Origin: Phycisphaerales bacterium
GTDB lineage: Bacteria; Planctomycetota; Phycisphaerae; Phycisphaerales; UBA1924
DNA length: 64,000 bases
Assembly (NCBI GenBank): GCA_023382935.1
Contig: JAHDXL010000009.1
Location: forward strand, 60,325-124,324
Reading direction: 5' to 3'
Shown here piece by piece: positions 26,601-32,868 of this stretch. Position 1 is the stretch's first letter, and each line of letters opens with the position of its first letter. Both the position numbers and the translations under genes were made by a program. The notes beneath the pieces were generated by a model. It did not search any database. It was not told the origin of the DNA and saw nothing but the letters and a program-made list of their open reading frames with translations.

Positions 26601-28383
26601 GTTCAAACGCATCGCGCTCGACTCGGCCAGCGCCACCGACGTGGTTCGACTCCTTCAGGACGCGCTTGCCGGCCGCACCATCGGTGGCCGGGGTACCTCG
26701 ACACAAGCCACCCTGCTGCGCGTGTACGCACCAGAGATTGAGGAGGCGATCGCCGAGGCGACGATCGACGGAGACATCCGCGACTACATCAAACTGACGG
26801 CCGATACGCGCACCAATTCAGTGCTCGTCCTGGCGCCGCCAGAGATGATGCGCCTGATCTTGAGGGTCATCCAGGATCTGGACCTCGACCGCCGGGGCGA
26901 CCGGGTGATTGAAGCGTTCCAACTGGTCAATGCCGATGCGCAGGCCATGGCCGTTCTGCTGGGAGAACTGTTCAACCTGCGTCAGATGGGCGACAGCCTG
27001 GTGCTGATCCCCACGCGAGGCGAGGAGCAAGAGGATCAGCAACAAGGCCGATTCACGCCAGTGCCCGACCCGCGCCAGGAACTTTCGATCACGGTCGACA
27101 GACGCACCAACACGCTCCTGGTGTCCGGAACGCAGGAGTACCTCCGGGAAGTGCGCGAGGTCGTGACGCAACTGGATCAGATCCAGGCCCTGGAACGCGA
27201 GCAACGCGTTGTGAACCTGCGCAATGCGCAGGCCAAGGCGATCGAGACCACCCTCCAGAATTATTTCGAGCGTGAGGCCGAGCGACGCCGCCTCACGCTT
27301 GGTCCGCAGCGGGCCGAGAGTTTCATCCGCCAACTCGAGCAGGAAGTCACCGTCATCGGCGACGAGAAAAGCAACAAACTGGTTATCTCGGCTTCGCCGC
27401 GCTACATGGACACCGTGGCCAAGATCGTTCAGGAACTCGACGCCTCGCCGCCGCAGGTCATGATCCAAGTTCTGCTGGCCGAGGTCACGCTCGATGAAGC
27501 AGAGTCATGGGGCGTGGACATCAACATCGGCGGGGTGGTGGCCAAGAGCAAGATTGGCGGTGACGGGTACGTGTTTGAAAGCCTCGCGGGCGGCGCGGGC
27601 GTGGCAACGTCACTGGGCGTACCCAACTTCTCTGTCGCCAGCACCGACTTCACCCTCTTGCTCCGTGCTCTGGAAGAGCAGGGTCGGCTCGAAGTGCTTA
27701 GCCGCCCGCACGTGATCGTCAACAACAATGAAGAAGCGTCGATCAACGTCGGCGAGAACATCGCCATCGTGACTGGTGTCGATCGCGATCAGTTCGGCGG
27801 GTCCAACGCCAACGTCGAGCGTCGCGACGTGGGCATCATTCTCAACGTTCGCCCGTCGATCTCTTCAGACGGCTTCGTGCGCGTCGCAATCGCGCCGGAG
27901 ATCTCGCAGTTGAGCCAGCGCTCCGTCGAGATTGACGAGAATTTCAGTGCGCCCATCATCACCCAGCGACTGGTCGACACGACCGTGACGGTCAAGGATG
28001 GGCAGACCGTGGTCATCGGGGGGCTCATCCAGACCATCGATGAATACCGCAAGACCAAGGCCAAGGGACTGGGCGACCTTCCGCTGCTCGGGGCCCTTTT
28101 CCGAACCAAGGACCAGTCCAAGGTCAAGACCGAACTGCTCGTGATCCTGACGCCCTACGTCATTCCTGGCGAAACGCCGCAGGCCGAGTTGCGTCAGCGC
28201 GCGCTGTCCGAGCGACATCTGCTCGAGATGACCGATCCCAAACCGATCTTTGACGCCCTTGGCCACCCAGGCGGGTTACCCTCGGTCGATGGTAAAGACG
28301 GGCCGGTGAGGCTGCCCGAAAAGGCCCCGATGATCGACGACGCATGGCTCCGAGAGCCGCGAGAAGAAGATGATCAGAAGTAA
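14638..28383 (+). CDS. gspD: giant type II secretion secretin GspD with about 50 tandem N-domains
   Basis: One uninterrupted 4581-codon frame starts at ATG 14638 (GAAGGAG ribosome-binding site, ATGA overlap with the M gene). A signal peptide covers about 1-34. An N0/STN-like domain spans about 53-134 (IRFNFDGVAFDQVLDFFARE). From about 152 to 4273 the chain is a tandem array of roughly 82-residue units of the secretin N1 (NolW-like) type: strand 'v..ipL..a.a..va..l..l', variable loop, then 'v..d..tNsLiv.a......i..li..LD'. I parse about 50; normal GspD has three. A complete outer-membrane secretin domain follows (4274-4510, VMIQVLLAEVTL, VIGGLI, LPLLGALF, LTPYVIPG), then a 70-residue polar tail. 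Codon use is uniform along the gene. Function is inferred to be the outer-membrane exit channel of this T2SS. Confidence 0.93.
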   Translation: MMERTESGRAAMRAAVAATLIAAAGLPVSAVLGQEAAPATTGGQSPPAAPAETRIRFNFDGVAFDQVLDFFARETNLPVVREAPVPDGTLKFISARDFALGEAIEVFNFSLRTRGVRLVHEGDFLYLRTIEGAATDARPVSPDELKNTSDRDASEYVTTYIPLNNATADTVVEQIKPLIRPPGMVQAIARQNMLILVETASQCKRIYEIISQVDMVRPADITMKVIPLRYTQAEQIVATLKGLIPELDQIMVKDKNDNARLIDDVSKPPMKIQADTRINAVVAVGPTGRMPLVDELTSMLDSPTGGGAAVNEGPQLRAFEVVGVTPTKAAEQVNALFRALPEARRPNVQGLENVSRVMVVGTPDQLVQAKALLEVIDPVAAGEMRVDRAARVIGIEHLSPDQAMAIAQRLLTPRQSHSLNMAAAPSGRGLIVAGPSSDVDALEQLVRGIDVKADLRQEVRVVTLTSGNIEQVITKARELDNLTEEAAKDPVRSIVDSAARTVTLVGSSAGLARFEQRLRSAEQSIVVERESRTYTVTNVKASELVSRLSSVLRPMLEPDDGTAYVAPTMEAIDELSRLIVRARPEQFSTIEGLVQQFDQVRPGERQMQVMSLLGPDPEKLIGRAMELYRAQTAGMNDAEAGPIEYEIDGVAGKLIVKGRAEALRLFGAALQQAQQLMPPERTTRLIEVENGNAIDLVAPLMEFLASADSIDPSRQVPPAGVVAVERTNSLMVTAEEAQHQLIADYVRRLDRIEQSNLPPLKLLQLRTADAANIAGMLTQQYAQRAPSDRVARPVDIRADVATNTLIVAAHEELFDDIKSFVDDLNTERSDEPERITFLFPLKVAKAVDVAVAMDKLYPQPPMPADRLGRPMPWLQEPKEVTVSADPSSNSLIIDAPADREKSLRELAEKLDRVEVPPVAELRTYHVVNADLNSVARMLQGLSQNGSLSSPASTGRPKVPVVIETEPRSSTLIVAGDEVTFEKVEQVLKSLTAVPVERGLRIVPIANADAGEVRDRALAIYGSQIAAIPDAQPVDVTIDRASNSLEVVADVEAMTRFMRILDELQRQIGPAREVRMIELRLAQVGEVIGFLREMVSASESLKVSGGPEPVFEPIETTNSLLIAAQPAQFAVIEQLVRSLDNQQVAERPPLRIMKLRSTDAANLANVLERSYSQRPAEERAKKPADIQADAATNTLIVSAHDDVMAEIQSIVRELNESTSFDEADRQIRIFPLKIARAEELARTIDEMYPEPPMPRDQRGNPRPDLQRPKEIFVRGDRATNSLIVDAPTERLAGFEQIVASLDKAKLTENVELRTYRVERADLAAVQATLKQLADSGALSSNVQSPITINAEPASRTLVVSGPVEMFDRVEAVLKDVDAKYALPATTLRMYPLRHARAERIKTVIEQMLSARLREQRREQGLAVEPEDLLEVASDASSNTLIISAPEALQEAARQLIEVLDTEAAALGRSTVRVIPLTYAEANQVAATLNQALPTMDLPSGEKVSILPAASSNALLLAGADADLKKVESLIEPLDRQPFDPEKPDVRTFPLEHADAATIAKTVERLLVDQQQTDPRILMLQMRARNYQYAETPKIRVEAEPRTNSLIVSGPTATLELAGAMIERLDQPAEDPGRKTVTFTPAHADAAQLAATVSKLMQSVLPQGRRPMEIVAEPTSGTVLVIGQAEEVAQAVAQLAEIDERAPALPMVDVKSFELSHADAAGVATAARSLLGDQSRWPMSLVRAQKAGVRVPAVSVEPDARTNRLLVSAPSALMPLAEQLIGTLDRPRQNGTIEVQVFRLEKGKADSVATALQQALAAGLEPGEKPATVTAELASNSLVVAASSERLARAGELIKSMDEAVEPAGVGVRTVYLEHAQAEAIAPLVQRIIQRDDPLAGADAWSRSFLMRDMLRSGLKIEDAPVKVVAEPRLNALVISAPASVLELAEQVVRGLDVDRGPGGPGSDRVVRVITLTNADVSALSSNIGELFTSDQSGQVPPTVKVDAQSNSLIVRGTSEQIASIEGLVRQLDAATLSSSRQMRLITVDRSRADAQLMARTIQRLLEQQGGVKVEVISAEELMNRREKEGGQSGDARPFRPIFHGLRAWVIGHAVAAQPAGESSPEGEEASIVIAIDPATNSLLVVGSPRLTDRVAVLVSELEKQMPAEPTGVRIVTLPSTADARNVADIVAQTVREVGRSSTTNPGGFTGNVSVRPDPVGNAVIVWANETDFDAVSQLITGVSSLASTIEVTVKVYPLQNVSARQAVASLQDLLSPSPRGRQAQQLFDMTLRGPDGRPVRARVDPGRTSLVADPSDSALIVAGTDETIALVDRFIGMLDLSPVSNRMAIRQYPLRSAQAGELAQTFQSLFDAQRTGAGRQAQAMPQARFVPDQRTNSILVTGTSEQHAEVVRLLAEADMKLDDASVELAIIPLRNASPTAVRRIVEQVVVGRDPAQRERIQISAEDTSRLFVVKAPKEDMEQIRGIVAQVDEVEVGSFPIRSIRLKTANSLEVAQQLQQFFRERGNISGRRGPQSGGAAIVGDERSGTIVVSASDHDFEQIASMVEMFDVPAESQQVQYRIVELKNARVTDIRSTVENLAWELQNERMGGWWGGGNRRSSAATGTLLVEANERTNSLLVFGQGETVDTMLEIIAQLDRPLAEQTRLEVRAIRAKGSDLAATAQMIERATATPGWRSWQGRDPDLVNVEVDRERGILILIGDKARVDLAEGYVRQIAEAGVEAGRSVRSVKLQHADANNAAASLSRFFTDRARAQGLRESGVSVIGSREGNLLLISGDETELAMLDELVAQIDQPELGGDRVIEMIGVKHIDPAEAVRTVQQMFPSRRGDEQVIVSAQPNQSSVLVSARAEDVQKIRTLLGQIDTLPSAETAKIVTVPLKSARAADIASTLRDALPDGVRVQITPMARTNSVMLTGSEEAIALVREQIAGLDVETAQSPVEFRRIEIKHQSVSDVAFTVRAMMRGRPRTPGTPEANFDPVYDTNVLAVTASADEMPFIEQIIREIDTPKASNRRTQFVKLVYAPAESTAEALKVFYGRLAPEAATPAQRDVTIVPDPATNSLVISADESVWGGVESLLRQLDTEEYDTSQQLVVIPLRHADARSVAQALNEGLRAPLEDQLRREQMRLREENRGRSPNNDFYEPTVLVSTEGTPTVSAEVQTNSLIVFAGRKELERIEAIVKQLDVPDFMRLPQPRVIPITSGRASVIAGAIRQAFATQGSRAGSPREVVVIGDDTSGTLIVRADDEQFEQILSLATTLTEQVAGTQASPRVLRLKHVPAVRMRETLVTTFTPLAQQRNEALAIAVDRNSNALIISSSDELHQQIAALAGELDTGPMGSQPEAAPGSMSTLGQTVLIVDVSNHAPADMVRMLDVFGVTRAQPADRAGLVSEPVTLVPLTSRRGLAIMGSQPDVLVVAELISRLDTPPIASARQDMVVVPLRLGDATSVVASINAMLDTARQAPGSPAVAALREHIRRLNLLRDGFDDKPIELDLNTPIRVIADTATNSVMIGSSQANVAAIREIISLFDRLPVGEALVVRIFPLENSSAQSLRPIIEELFRESERLRTQPGTRRVGMPNTAVGQALAGAIAVSVDERTNALVVAGREEALALVEVLIRQLDGDDAERGWIEAHVVPLKYADAVLLARKIDEVLVRGLGDTPDEVGLQRQVGRLRLVLGDGAESKAVDSDVFAPMAGLVVTPEENLNALIVVGTPTNVKVVQELVKTLDVELASAQNAVQVIPLQHAAADRVSSILTQIFRQREALPTFRPEDRVVISVDSRTNALVVSTSPRSFELLRGLLNTLDTEETRFAVGLHVVQVPNADVRDLAPKLQRLMRERIQATRRSGDLQSPEDVFSIEPVPSTNSLIVAASDENLALLREFIESLTSGGRAISDAERMELIPIESPGRASEIAQAVNSLYVQKENERRGDRSVTLIANDRLNALIATGTASDIAAIRGFVARLDQARVETVQEFKRIALDSASATDVVRLLQDALAGRTIGGRGTSTQATLLRVYAPEIEEAIAEATIDGDIRDYIKLTADTRTNSVLVLAPPEMMRLILRVIQDLDLDRRGDRVIEAFQLVNADAQAMAVLLGELFNLRQMGDSLVLIPTRGEEQEDQQQGRFTPVPDPRQELSITVDRRTNTLLVSGTQEYLREVREVVTQLDQIQALEREQRVVNLRNAQAKAIETTLQNYFEREAERRRLTLGPQRAESFIRQLEQEVTVIGDEKSNKLVISASPRYMDTVAKIVQELDASPPQVMIQVLLAEVTLDEAESWGVDINIGGVVAKSKIGGDGYVFESLAGGAGVATSLGVPNFSVASTDFTLLLRALEEQGRLEVLSRPHVIVNNNEEASINVGENIAIVTGVDRDQFGGSNANVERRDVGIILNVRPSISSDGFVRVAIAPEISQLSQRSVEIDENFSAPIITQRLVDTTVTVKDGQTVVIGGLIQTIDEYRKTKAKGLGDLPLLGALFRTKDQSKVKTELLVILTPYVIPGETPQAELRQRALSERHLLEMTDPKPIFDALGHPGGLPSVDGKDGPVRLPEKAPMIDDAWLREPREEDDQK
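16450..17625 (+). repeat. five-domain block, copy A, inside gspD (residues about 605-996)
   Basis: This 392-residue block of five N-domains aligns unit by unit with the next block (17626-18786). Shared landmarks in the same order are: 'R.m.ly..q.a.m' against 'R.lAiYgsqiaai'; 'LLQLRTADAANIAGML' against 'IMKLRSTDAANLANVL'; 'ATNTLIV.AH'; 'LYPQPPMP' against 'MYPEPPMP' with a following 'GRPMPWLQEPKE' against 'GNPRPDLQRPKE'; and 'ELRTY.V..ADL'. This points to a segmental duplication rather than one-by-one growth. Confidence 0.8.
17626..18786 (+). repeat. five-domain block, copy B, inside gspD (residues about 997-1383)
   Basis: This is the second copy of the five-domain block, 387 residues and directly adjacent to copy A. 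The PPMP insertion loop appears in the fourth domain of both copies and in no other part of the array that I can see. Confidence 0.8.
19039..20520 (+). repeat. three consecutive two-domain units inside gspD
   Basis: Three units of two domains lie at 19039-19533, 19534-20004 and 20005-20520. In each, the first domain is compact and the second carries a longer loop with a similar Met/Leu/Arg-rich segment (LMLQMRARN, SLVRAQKAG, LMRDMLRSG), followed by 'V.aEPr.N.L.vSaP'. The recurring period of two suggests another round of unit duplication. Confidence 0.6.
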
Positions 28384-28885
28384 GTTCAATCGCCCGCCCT
28401 GCCCGCTGGCTCTGGGACTGGCCCTGCTGGTCGGCATGGGTGGCTGCGCTTCGTCGGGGGGCTCCCGTCCAAAGCCGCCGCCTGTTTCGCAGCGCCCGCC
28501 GGTGCAGATCCAGTTGACCGTGGGCCTGCCCAGCGACTCCGACGGCAACGGATACCCCGATACGGTGCAAGCCATCGCCTATTTGTTTCCGGCCAACGAC
28601 GACAGCAAAGAATCCAAACTTCCCGTTGCTGCCAAGGGGACGTTCGAGTTCGTAATGCAAAATGCAGCGGGCACAGTGCTGGCCCGCTGGGTCTTCCCCC
28701 CAGAAATTGTGGACCGTGCAGCCCGTCGTCTCCCCGCCGGCGTAGGGTATTCCATGTACCTCCGTCTGGCCGAGGGTGAAGATGTCATGGCCCCTACGGG
28801 GGTGGACGTTCGTTGCCGGTTCATTACCGTTGAGGGTGTAGAGGTGCGAGGACTTGGGCGGGCCACAGTCCGCCTCGGCGGGTAG
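28370..28885 (+). CDS. small lipoprotein, candidate secretin pilotin
   Basis: This 171-aa protein overlaps the end of gspD by 14 bp, so it is very likely co-translated. Residues 1-25 are a lipoprotein signal ending in the lipobox VGMGG with lipid Cys26 and Ala at +2, so retention in the inner membrane by an Asp+2 rule is not expected. After a Pro-rich stretch comes 'VQIQLTVGLPSDSDGNGYPDTVQAIAYLF', then a compact beta-rich domain. I do not recognise the family. Position directly after the secretin gene and lipidation suggest a pilotin-like role (GspS/OutS analog) in moving or assembling the giant secretin at the outer membrane. There is no sequence evidence for homology to known pilotins. The 87 bp after it contain a repeated CGCGATCT but no clear terminator. 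Confidence 0.75.
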   Translation: MIRSKFNRPPCPLALGLALLVGMGGCASSGGSRPKPPPVSQRPPVQIQLTVGLPSDSDGNGYPDTVQAIAYLFPANDDSKESKLPVAAKGTFEFVMQNAAGTVLARWVFPPEIVDRAARRLPAGVGYSMYLRLAEGEDVMAPTGVDVRCRFITVEGVEVRGLGRATVRLGG

Positions 28886-28987
28886 TCTTAGCGCGATCTT
28901 GATGTAAGCAATACGCGATCTGAGCGCGGAAGGTGGGAAACTTCACCGCGTCAGGAGTCCAATTATCAACTGATGCAAGGAGTCCTT

Positions 28988-29995
28988 GTGAAGACCACCT
29001 TTGGACGGATCGTTGCCGCTCTCTCCGCCGGGGCATTGCTGGCGGCCGGGCCTGTGAAGATCGACCCCAAGTTTCAGCCCTACGCGGCCGAGCAGCGGGT
29101 CGCGGGCGACCTGCGGACGGCTGGTTCGGACACGCTGAGCAGCGTGGTCGGGCTGTGGGCCCAGCAGTTGAACAAGGCTCATCCGGGCGTACGGATCCAG
29201 GTCGAGGCCAAGGGCTCCTCGACCGGACCGACGGCCCTGATGGAAGGGCAGGCCCAGTTCGCGGCCATGAGCCGGGCGTTCAAGAGCAAGGAGATTGACG
29301 AGTTCGTCAAGAAGTTCGGGCACGAGCCGACCCAACTCCGCGTCGCCATCGACTGCTTGGCGGTGTACGTCCACAAGGACTGCCCGCTGGAAGAGATCAC
29401 CATGCCGCAGATCCGACAGGTCTTCTCGGTGGACTCGAGCGACGTGACCTGGGGCGAGTTGGGTGTGAGTGACCCGCGATGGCGCGATCGTCCTATCAGC
29501 CTGTACGGGCGGAACTCGGCCTCCGGCACCTATGCCTTCTTCAAGGAGGTTGGGCTCGGCGGGGCCGACTTCAAGGCGACCGTGAAAGAGGCCCCGGGCT
29601 CGGCCGGTGTCATTCAGTCCGTCGCGACCGACCCTCTCGGCATGGGCTATTCGGGCATCGGATTCCGCACCCCCGACGTCAAAGTGCTCCGGCTGGCGTC
29701 AGACGTAGGCGAAGAAGCCGTTGAAGCCTCGCAGGAGGCCGCGAACGAGGGCATCTACCCCCTGGCTCGCAATCTGTATGTCTACCTGAACTACGACCGG
29801 GCCGTCGGACTTGACCCACTTCGGGCCGAGTTCATTCGGCTGATCTACAGCCGCGACGGGCAGGAATCGACGGTCAAGGACGGCTTCTACCCCGTCTCGC
29901 CAAGGGTCGCGGCAGACGACTTGGCGAAGGTCGGTCTCAAGTTCCCTGAGCCGCCTAAGCCGGGAACTGGGGCACCCTCGGACAAGGGCGGCTAA
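28988..29995 (+). CDS. pstS: periplasmic phosphate-binding protein PstS
   Basis: GTG 28988 is preferred to ATG 28973 because AAGGAG lies 5 bases upstream of the GTG and it leaves a compact signal peptide (MKTTFGRIVAALSAGALLAAG). The mature protein has the phosphate-binding pattern 'LRTAGSDTLSSVVGLWA', 'VEAKGSSTGPTALMEGQAQFAAMSR', 'LYGRNSASGTYAFFKE' and 'DPLGMGYSGIGF'. These are the anion-contacting loops (SDT, SSTG, SGTY) of the PstS/SphX type. It captures phosphate in the periplasm and delivers it to PstCA. It is the first gene of pstSCAB. I see no convincing Pho box in the 100 bp upstream. Confidence 0.92.
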   Translation: MKTTFGRIVAALSAGALLAAGPVKIDPKFQPYAAEQRVAGDLRTAGSDTLSSVVGLWAQQLNKAHPGVRIQVEAKGSSTGPTALMEGQAQFAAMSRAFKSKEIDEFVKKFGHEPTQLRVAIDCLAVYVHKDCPLEEITMPQIRQVFSVDSSDVTWGELGVSDPRWRDRPISLYGRNSASGTYAFFKEVGLGGADFKATVKEAPGSAGVIQSVATDPLGMGYSGIGFRTPDVKVLRLASDVGEEAVEASQEAANEGIYPLARNLYVYLNYDRAVGLDPLRAEFIRLIYSRDGQESTVKDGFYPVSPRVAADDLAKVGLKFPEPPKPGTGAPSDKGG

Positions 29996-30039
29996 CCTAC
30001 GACGCTCCAACTCGGGTTGACAGCCGGGAGGCAGATCGC

Positions 30040-32868
30040 ATGAGTCCGATGTCCAAAGCACCGACGGTCCGGCGAACGGGCCGTCGCGTGCGCATGGTGG
30101 ACTCAGCGGCCCGCGCGATGATTCAGGCGGGCGGCATGGCGGTGCTGGCCGCCATGTTCGGGATCATGGTCTTCCTGGTTGTCACCGTGGCCCCACTCTT
30201 CGCGGGCGCAAAGACAAGAGGACCGGGACCGACTGGTGTTCTGGAGTCAATGACGCCCATCGCGTGTGCTCGCCTGGTGAACGGTGCCCATCACGCGCTG
30301 CTGGTCACCAGAGATGGTCGAATGCTGGGCGTGGCCCTTGAGCACCAGCGTGTCGCACTTGAGGCCGACCTTGCTGGCGGCTGCGAAGTCACGGCGACGG
30401 CCTTTGAGCCGGGGCGCTGGCGTCTCACGATGGGCACGCGAGATGGCCGCATCCTGACCCGGGAGATCGACCTGCGCTGGCTCAACGTCAGCCCGGCCGC
30501 GCAGGCTGTGCTTCCGGGCGGAGGGGGTGAGCCGATTTACGCTCTCGATGCTCCAATGCGAGAAACGCTGGCTGCGGCGATGAATCTGCCCGACCCCATC
30601 GTTGAAAGTGCCTATGTGGAGCGGACGGGCGACGGGCGTGTCCTGCTGTGGCAGCCCATCGTGGGGGCGGCGTCCGAGATCGAACTGGGATCCGGCGAAG
30701 GTGCGGTTGAACTGGTGCACAGCGCGGGCGTCGGCACTCGGCGTCGGTTCCTAGCCGCCGTCCGGGCAGACGGAACCGCGACCTACGGCGTGGTGCGGTC
30801 AGTTGTCCGGCTCGATGGAGGCGGGGCCACCGATCGCCTGACCGAATACGGGTTTGGTCTCGACCGCTCGGGGCAGGTGCCTCGCGGGATCTTCGTGCTT
30901 TCTGATGGTGAGAGCGTCATTGTCGCTTGGGAAGACGGGGGATTCTCACGCTACGACGCCCGCAACCCGGCGGGCGGAATCGTCCTCGCCGAGACCGGGA
31001 GGCTCGTGCCGCAGGGGCACCACGTTGGTGTAGTCACCTTGGCCTTGGGATCGCAGACTCTCTTGGTCGGCGACGAGACGGGCATGCTCTCGGCATGGCT
31101 GGTTGCCGATGTGGGAGAGCCCGGAACCTCCGATGGCCGCAGGCTCACCCGTCGATGGGAACTCGACTTGGGCGACAGCCCGATCGTCTCGATCGAGCCG
31201 GGCGATCGCGATCGTTCGGCTGCGGTGGCCCTGGGTGATGGATTGGTCGCTCTTGTCCATCTCACCAGTGAAAAGCGGTTTGCGTCCCTGCGGATCGAGG
31301 GCAGGCCCGTTGTTGCAGCGGCCTCGCCTTCCGAGGAACTCCTGCTCGCCGTGAATGAGCAGGGCCAGTATGCCAGTCGGGTACTCGAACCGGGACACCC
31401 CGGCGTGAGTTGGCGTTCACTCTTCGGCAAGGTGCACTATGAGGGATACGCCGACGCGCAGTGGGTGTACCAGTCGACAGGCGATGCCTCCTCGGAACCC
31501 AAGTACAGCCTGGTGCCGCTGCTCTTCGGCACTGCCAAGGCGACTTTCTTTGCCATGCTTTTCGCCACGCCGATGGCGGTGATGGCTGCAATTTACGCCA
31601 GCGAGTTCATGCACCGCTCGATCCATCGCGTGGTCAAGCCTTCGATCGAACTGATGGCTTCGCTGCCGTCGGTGGTCATCGGTTTTGTCGCGGCGATGGT
31701 GGTTGCGCCATTCGTGCGACAGTGGCTTCCTTCCATCATGCTGGCGATGCTGGTGCTCCCCCTCGCGGCGGTGACGGCCGGCATGATCTGGCAGCTGGTA
31801 CCCCCTCGTCACGGGCGCAAACTGGGTAGCCGCTCACAATTGGCGGCCATAGCGCTCGTGCTGCTGGTCGGAACCGTTCTTTCGCGGTTCACCGGCCCGC
31901 TGGTCGAGCAGTTCCTCTTTCATCCATCGAGGCAGGATGCATTGATTCGGGCGGGCATGTACGAGGTGATCCCCAACGCGGCGCTGCCAATGGCGGCACG
32001 TTCACCCAGCAGTCTGAGCGCCGCGGAACTTTCCAGGCTGCGTCTCGACGGAGTCTACTTCGTGGAAGGCCGGGCCGTGCGCCCTCTTGACAGCGGAGAA
32101 GACGTGCCGGCGACCGGAGCCAGCATTGAACGCTGGCTCGACGGCAACTTCGGCCGAGCCTGGCCCGGCTGGTTCATTGCGATGATGGTGCCGACCTCGC
32201 TGATTGTGCCGATGCTGCACGCCAATCTGTTTTCCCGCCGCTGGATTGGGTGGCTCGACGGGTTGTCGCGCCCGCTTGCCGGTTTGCTTGAGGTGTTGCG
32301 TCTGTTGACGAGCATCGTCGCCGTGATCGGGGTTGCGGCGCTGGCCGGATGGTTACTCGACGTGCTCGGGCTCGACCCCCGTGATTCGATTTTCGGCCGC
32401 TTCAACCAGAAGAACACACTGGTGGTCGGCATCGTCATGGGCTTTGCCGTCATACCCATCATCTTCACCATCAGCGAGGACGCGCTGGCCAGCGTGCCGC
32501 GGGCCCTGCGATCGGCTTCGCTGGGCGCGGGCGCCACTCCCTGGCAGACGGCCGTTCGCGTCGTGCTGCCCGTCGCAGGCTCCGGCATCTTCTCGGCCTG
32601 CATGATCGGACTTGGACGCGCCGTGGGCGAGACGATGATCGTGCTCATGGCCACGGGCAATACTCCAGAGATGGACCTGAACATCTTCTCCGGCTTCCGG
32701 TCGCTGTCGGCCAACATCGCGGTGGAACTGCCTGAGGCTCCGCGCGACAGCACGCATTTCCGCGTGCTCTTTCTGTGCGGACTGGTGCTGTTCGTGATGA
32801 CGCTGGCGATCAACAGTTCGGCCGAGGCGGTGCGCCAGCACTTCCGCAGGAGGAACGCGGCCCTGTGA
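30040..32868 (+). CDS. pstC: phosphate ABC transporter permease PstC with a large inserted domain
   Basis: At 942 aa this is about three times the size of E. coli PstC. GGGAGG precedes ATG 30040. TM1 (about 28-58) is followed by some 425 residues with no membrane helix, rich in beta-strands of WD40/propeller style ('ALLVTRDGRMLGVALEHQ', 'VIVAWEDGGFSRYDARNP', 'LLVGDETGMLSAWLVADV'). The normal permease core resumes near 488 ('FGTAKATFFAMLFATPMAVMAAIYASEFM', 'VKPSIELMASLPSVVIGFVAAM'). A second insertion of about 110 residues is at about 600-710, and the EAA-type loop 'SEDALASVPRALRSASLGAGATPWQTAVRVVLP' comes near 810. Long PstC proteins with such inserts are known in several phyla. The propeller call is by pattern only. 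Confidence 0.88.
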   Translation: MSPMSKAPTVRRTGRRVRMVDSAARAMIQAGGMAVLAAMFGIMVFLVVTVAPLFAGAKTRGPGPTGVLESMTPIACARLVNGAHHALLVTRDGRMLGVALEHQRVALEADLAGGCEVTATAFEPGRWRLTMGTRDGRILTREIDLRWLNVSPAAQAVLPGGGGEPIYALDAPMRETLAAAMNLPDPIVESAYVERTGDGRVLLWQPIVGAASEIELGSGEGAVELVHSAGVGTRRRFLAAVRADGTATYGVVRSVVRLDGGGATDRLTEYGFGLDRSGQVPRGIFVLSDGESVIVAWEDGGFSRYDARNPAGGIVLAETGRLVPQGHHVGVVTLALGSQTLLVGDETGMLSAWLVADVGEPGTSDGRRLTRRWELDLGDSPIVSIEPGDRDRSAAVALGDGLVALVHLTSEKRFASLRIEGRPVVAAASPSEELLLAVNEQGQYASRVLEPGHPGVSWRSLFGKVHYEGYADAQWVYQSTGDASSEPKYSLVPLLFGTAKATFFAMLFATPMAVMAAIYASEFMHRSIHRVVKPSIELMASLPSVVIGFVAAMVVAPFVRQWLPSIMLAMLVLPLAAVTAGMIWQLVPPRHGRKLGSRSQLAAIALVLLVGTVLSRFTGPLVEQFLFHPSRQDALIRAGMYEVIPNAALPMAARSPSSLSAAELSRLRLDGVYFVEGRAVRPLDSGEDVPATGASIERWLDGNFGRAWPGWFIAMMVPTSLIVPMLHANLFSRRWIGWLDGLSRPLAGLLEVLRLLTSIVAVIGVAALAGWLLDVLGLDPRDSIFGRFNQKNTLVVGIVMGFAVIPIIFTISEDALASVPRALRSASLGAGATPWQTAVRVVLPVAGSGIFSACMIGLGRAVGETMIVLMATGNTPEMDLNIFSGFRSLSANIAVELPEAPRDSTHFRVLFLCGLVLFVMTLAINSSAEAVRQHFRRRNAAL

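Larger units (their letters stand above)
15091..27456 (+). repeat. array of about 50 divergent secretin N-domain repeats inside gspD
   Basis: Unit length averages about 247 bp (82 codons). Units are divergent at DNA level but share the protein pattern of an opening amphipathic strand, a helix with Ala-rich 'ADA..VA', and a closing '[TS]N[ST]L[IVL]V' strand plus a helix ending in L-D. Loop insertions of 20-50 residues occur in several units, mostly in the 3' half (around 24000-24140, 25040-25190, 25630-25790, 26690-26800 and 26990-27080). The count of 50 is from reading by eye, and an error of a few units is possible. Confidence 0.85.

Noticed and set aside
15091..27456. CRISPR or short tandem DNA repeat array
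   Set aside because: The repeats are protein-level, about 82 codons and strongly diverged, with no fixed spacer or direct repeat at DNA level.
14638..28383. Alternative reading as several fused secretin-like genes
   Set aside because: There is only one secretin barrel domain, at the C-terminus, and one signal peptide. The frame is continuous without internal start signals, so it is one gene.
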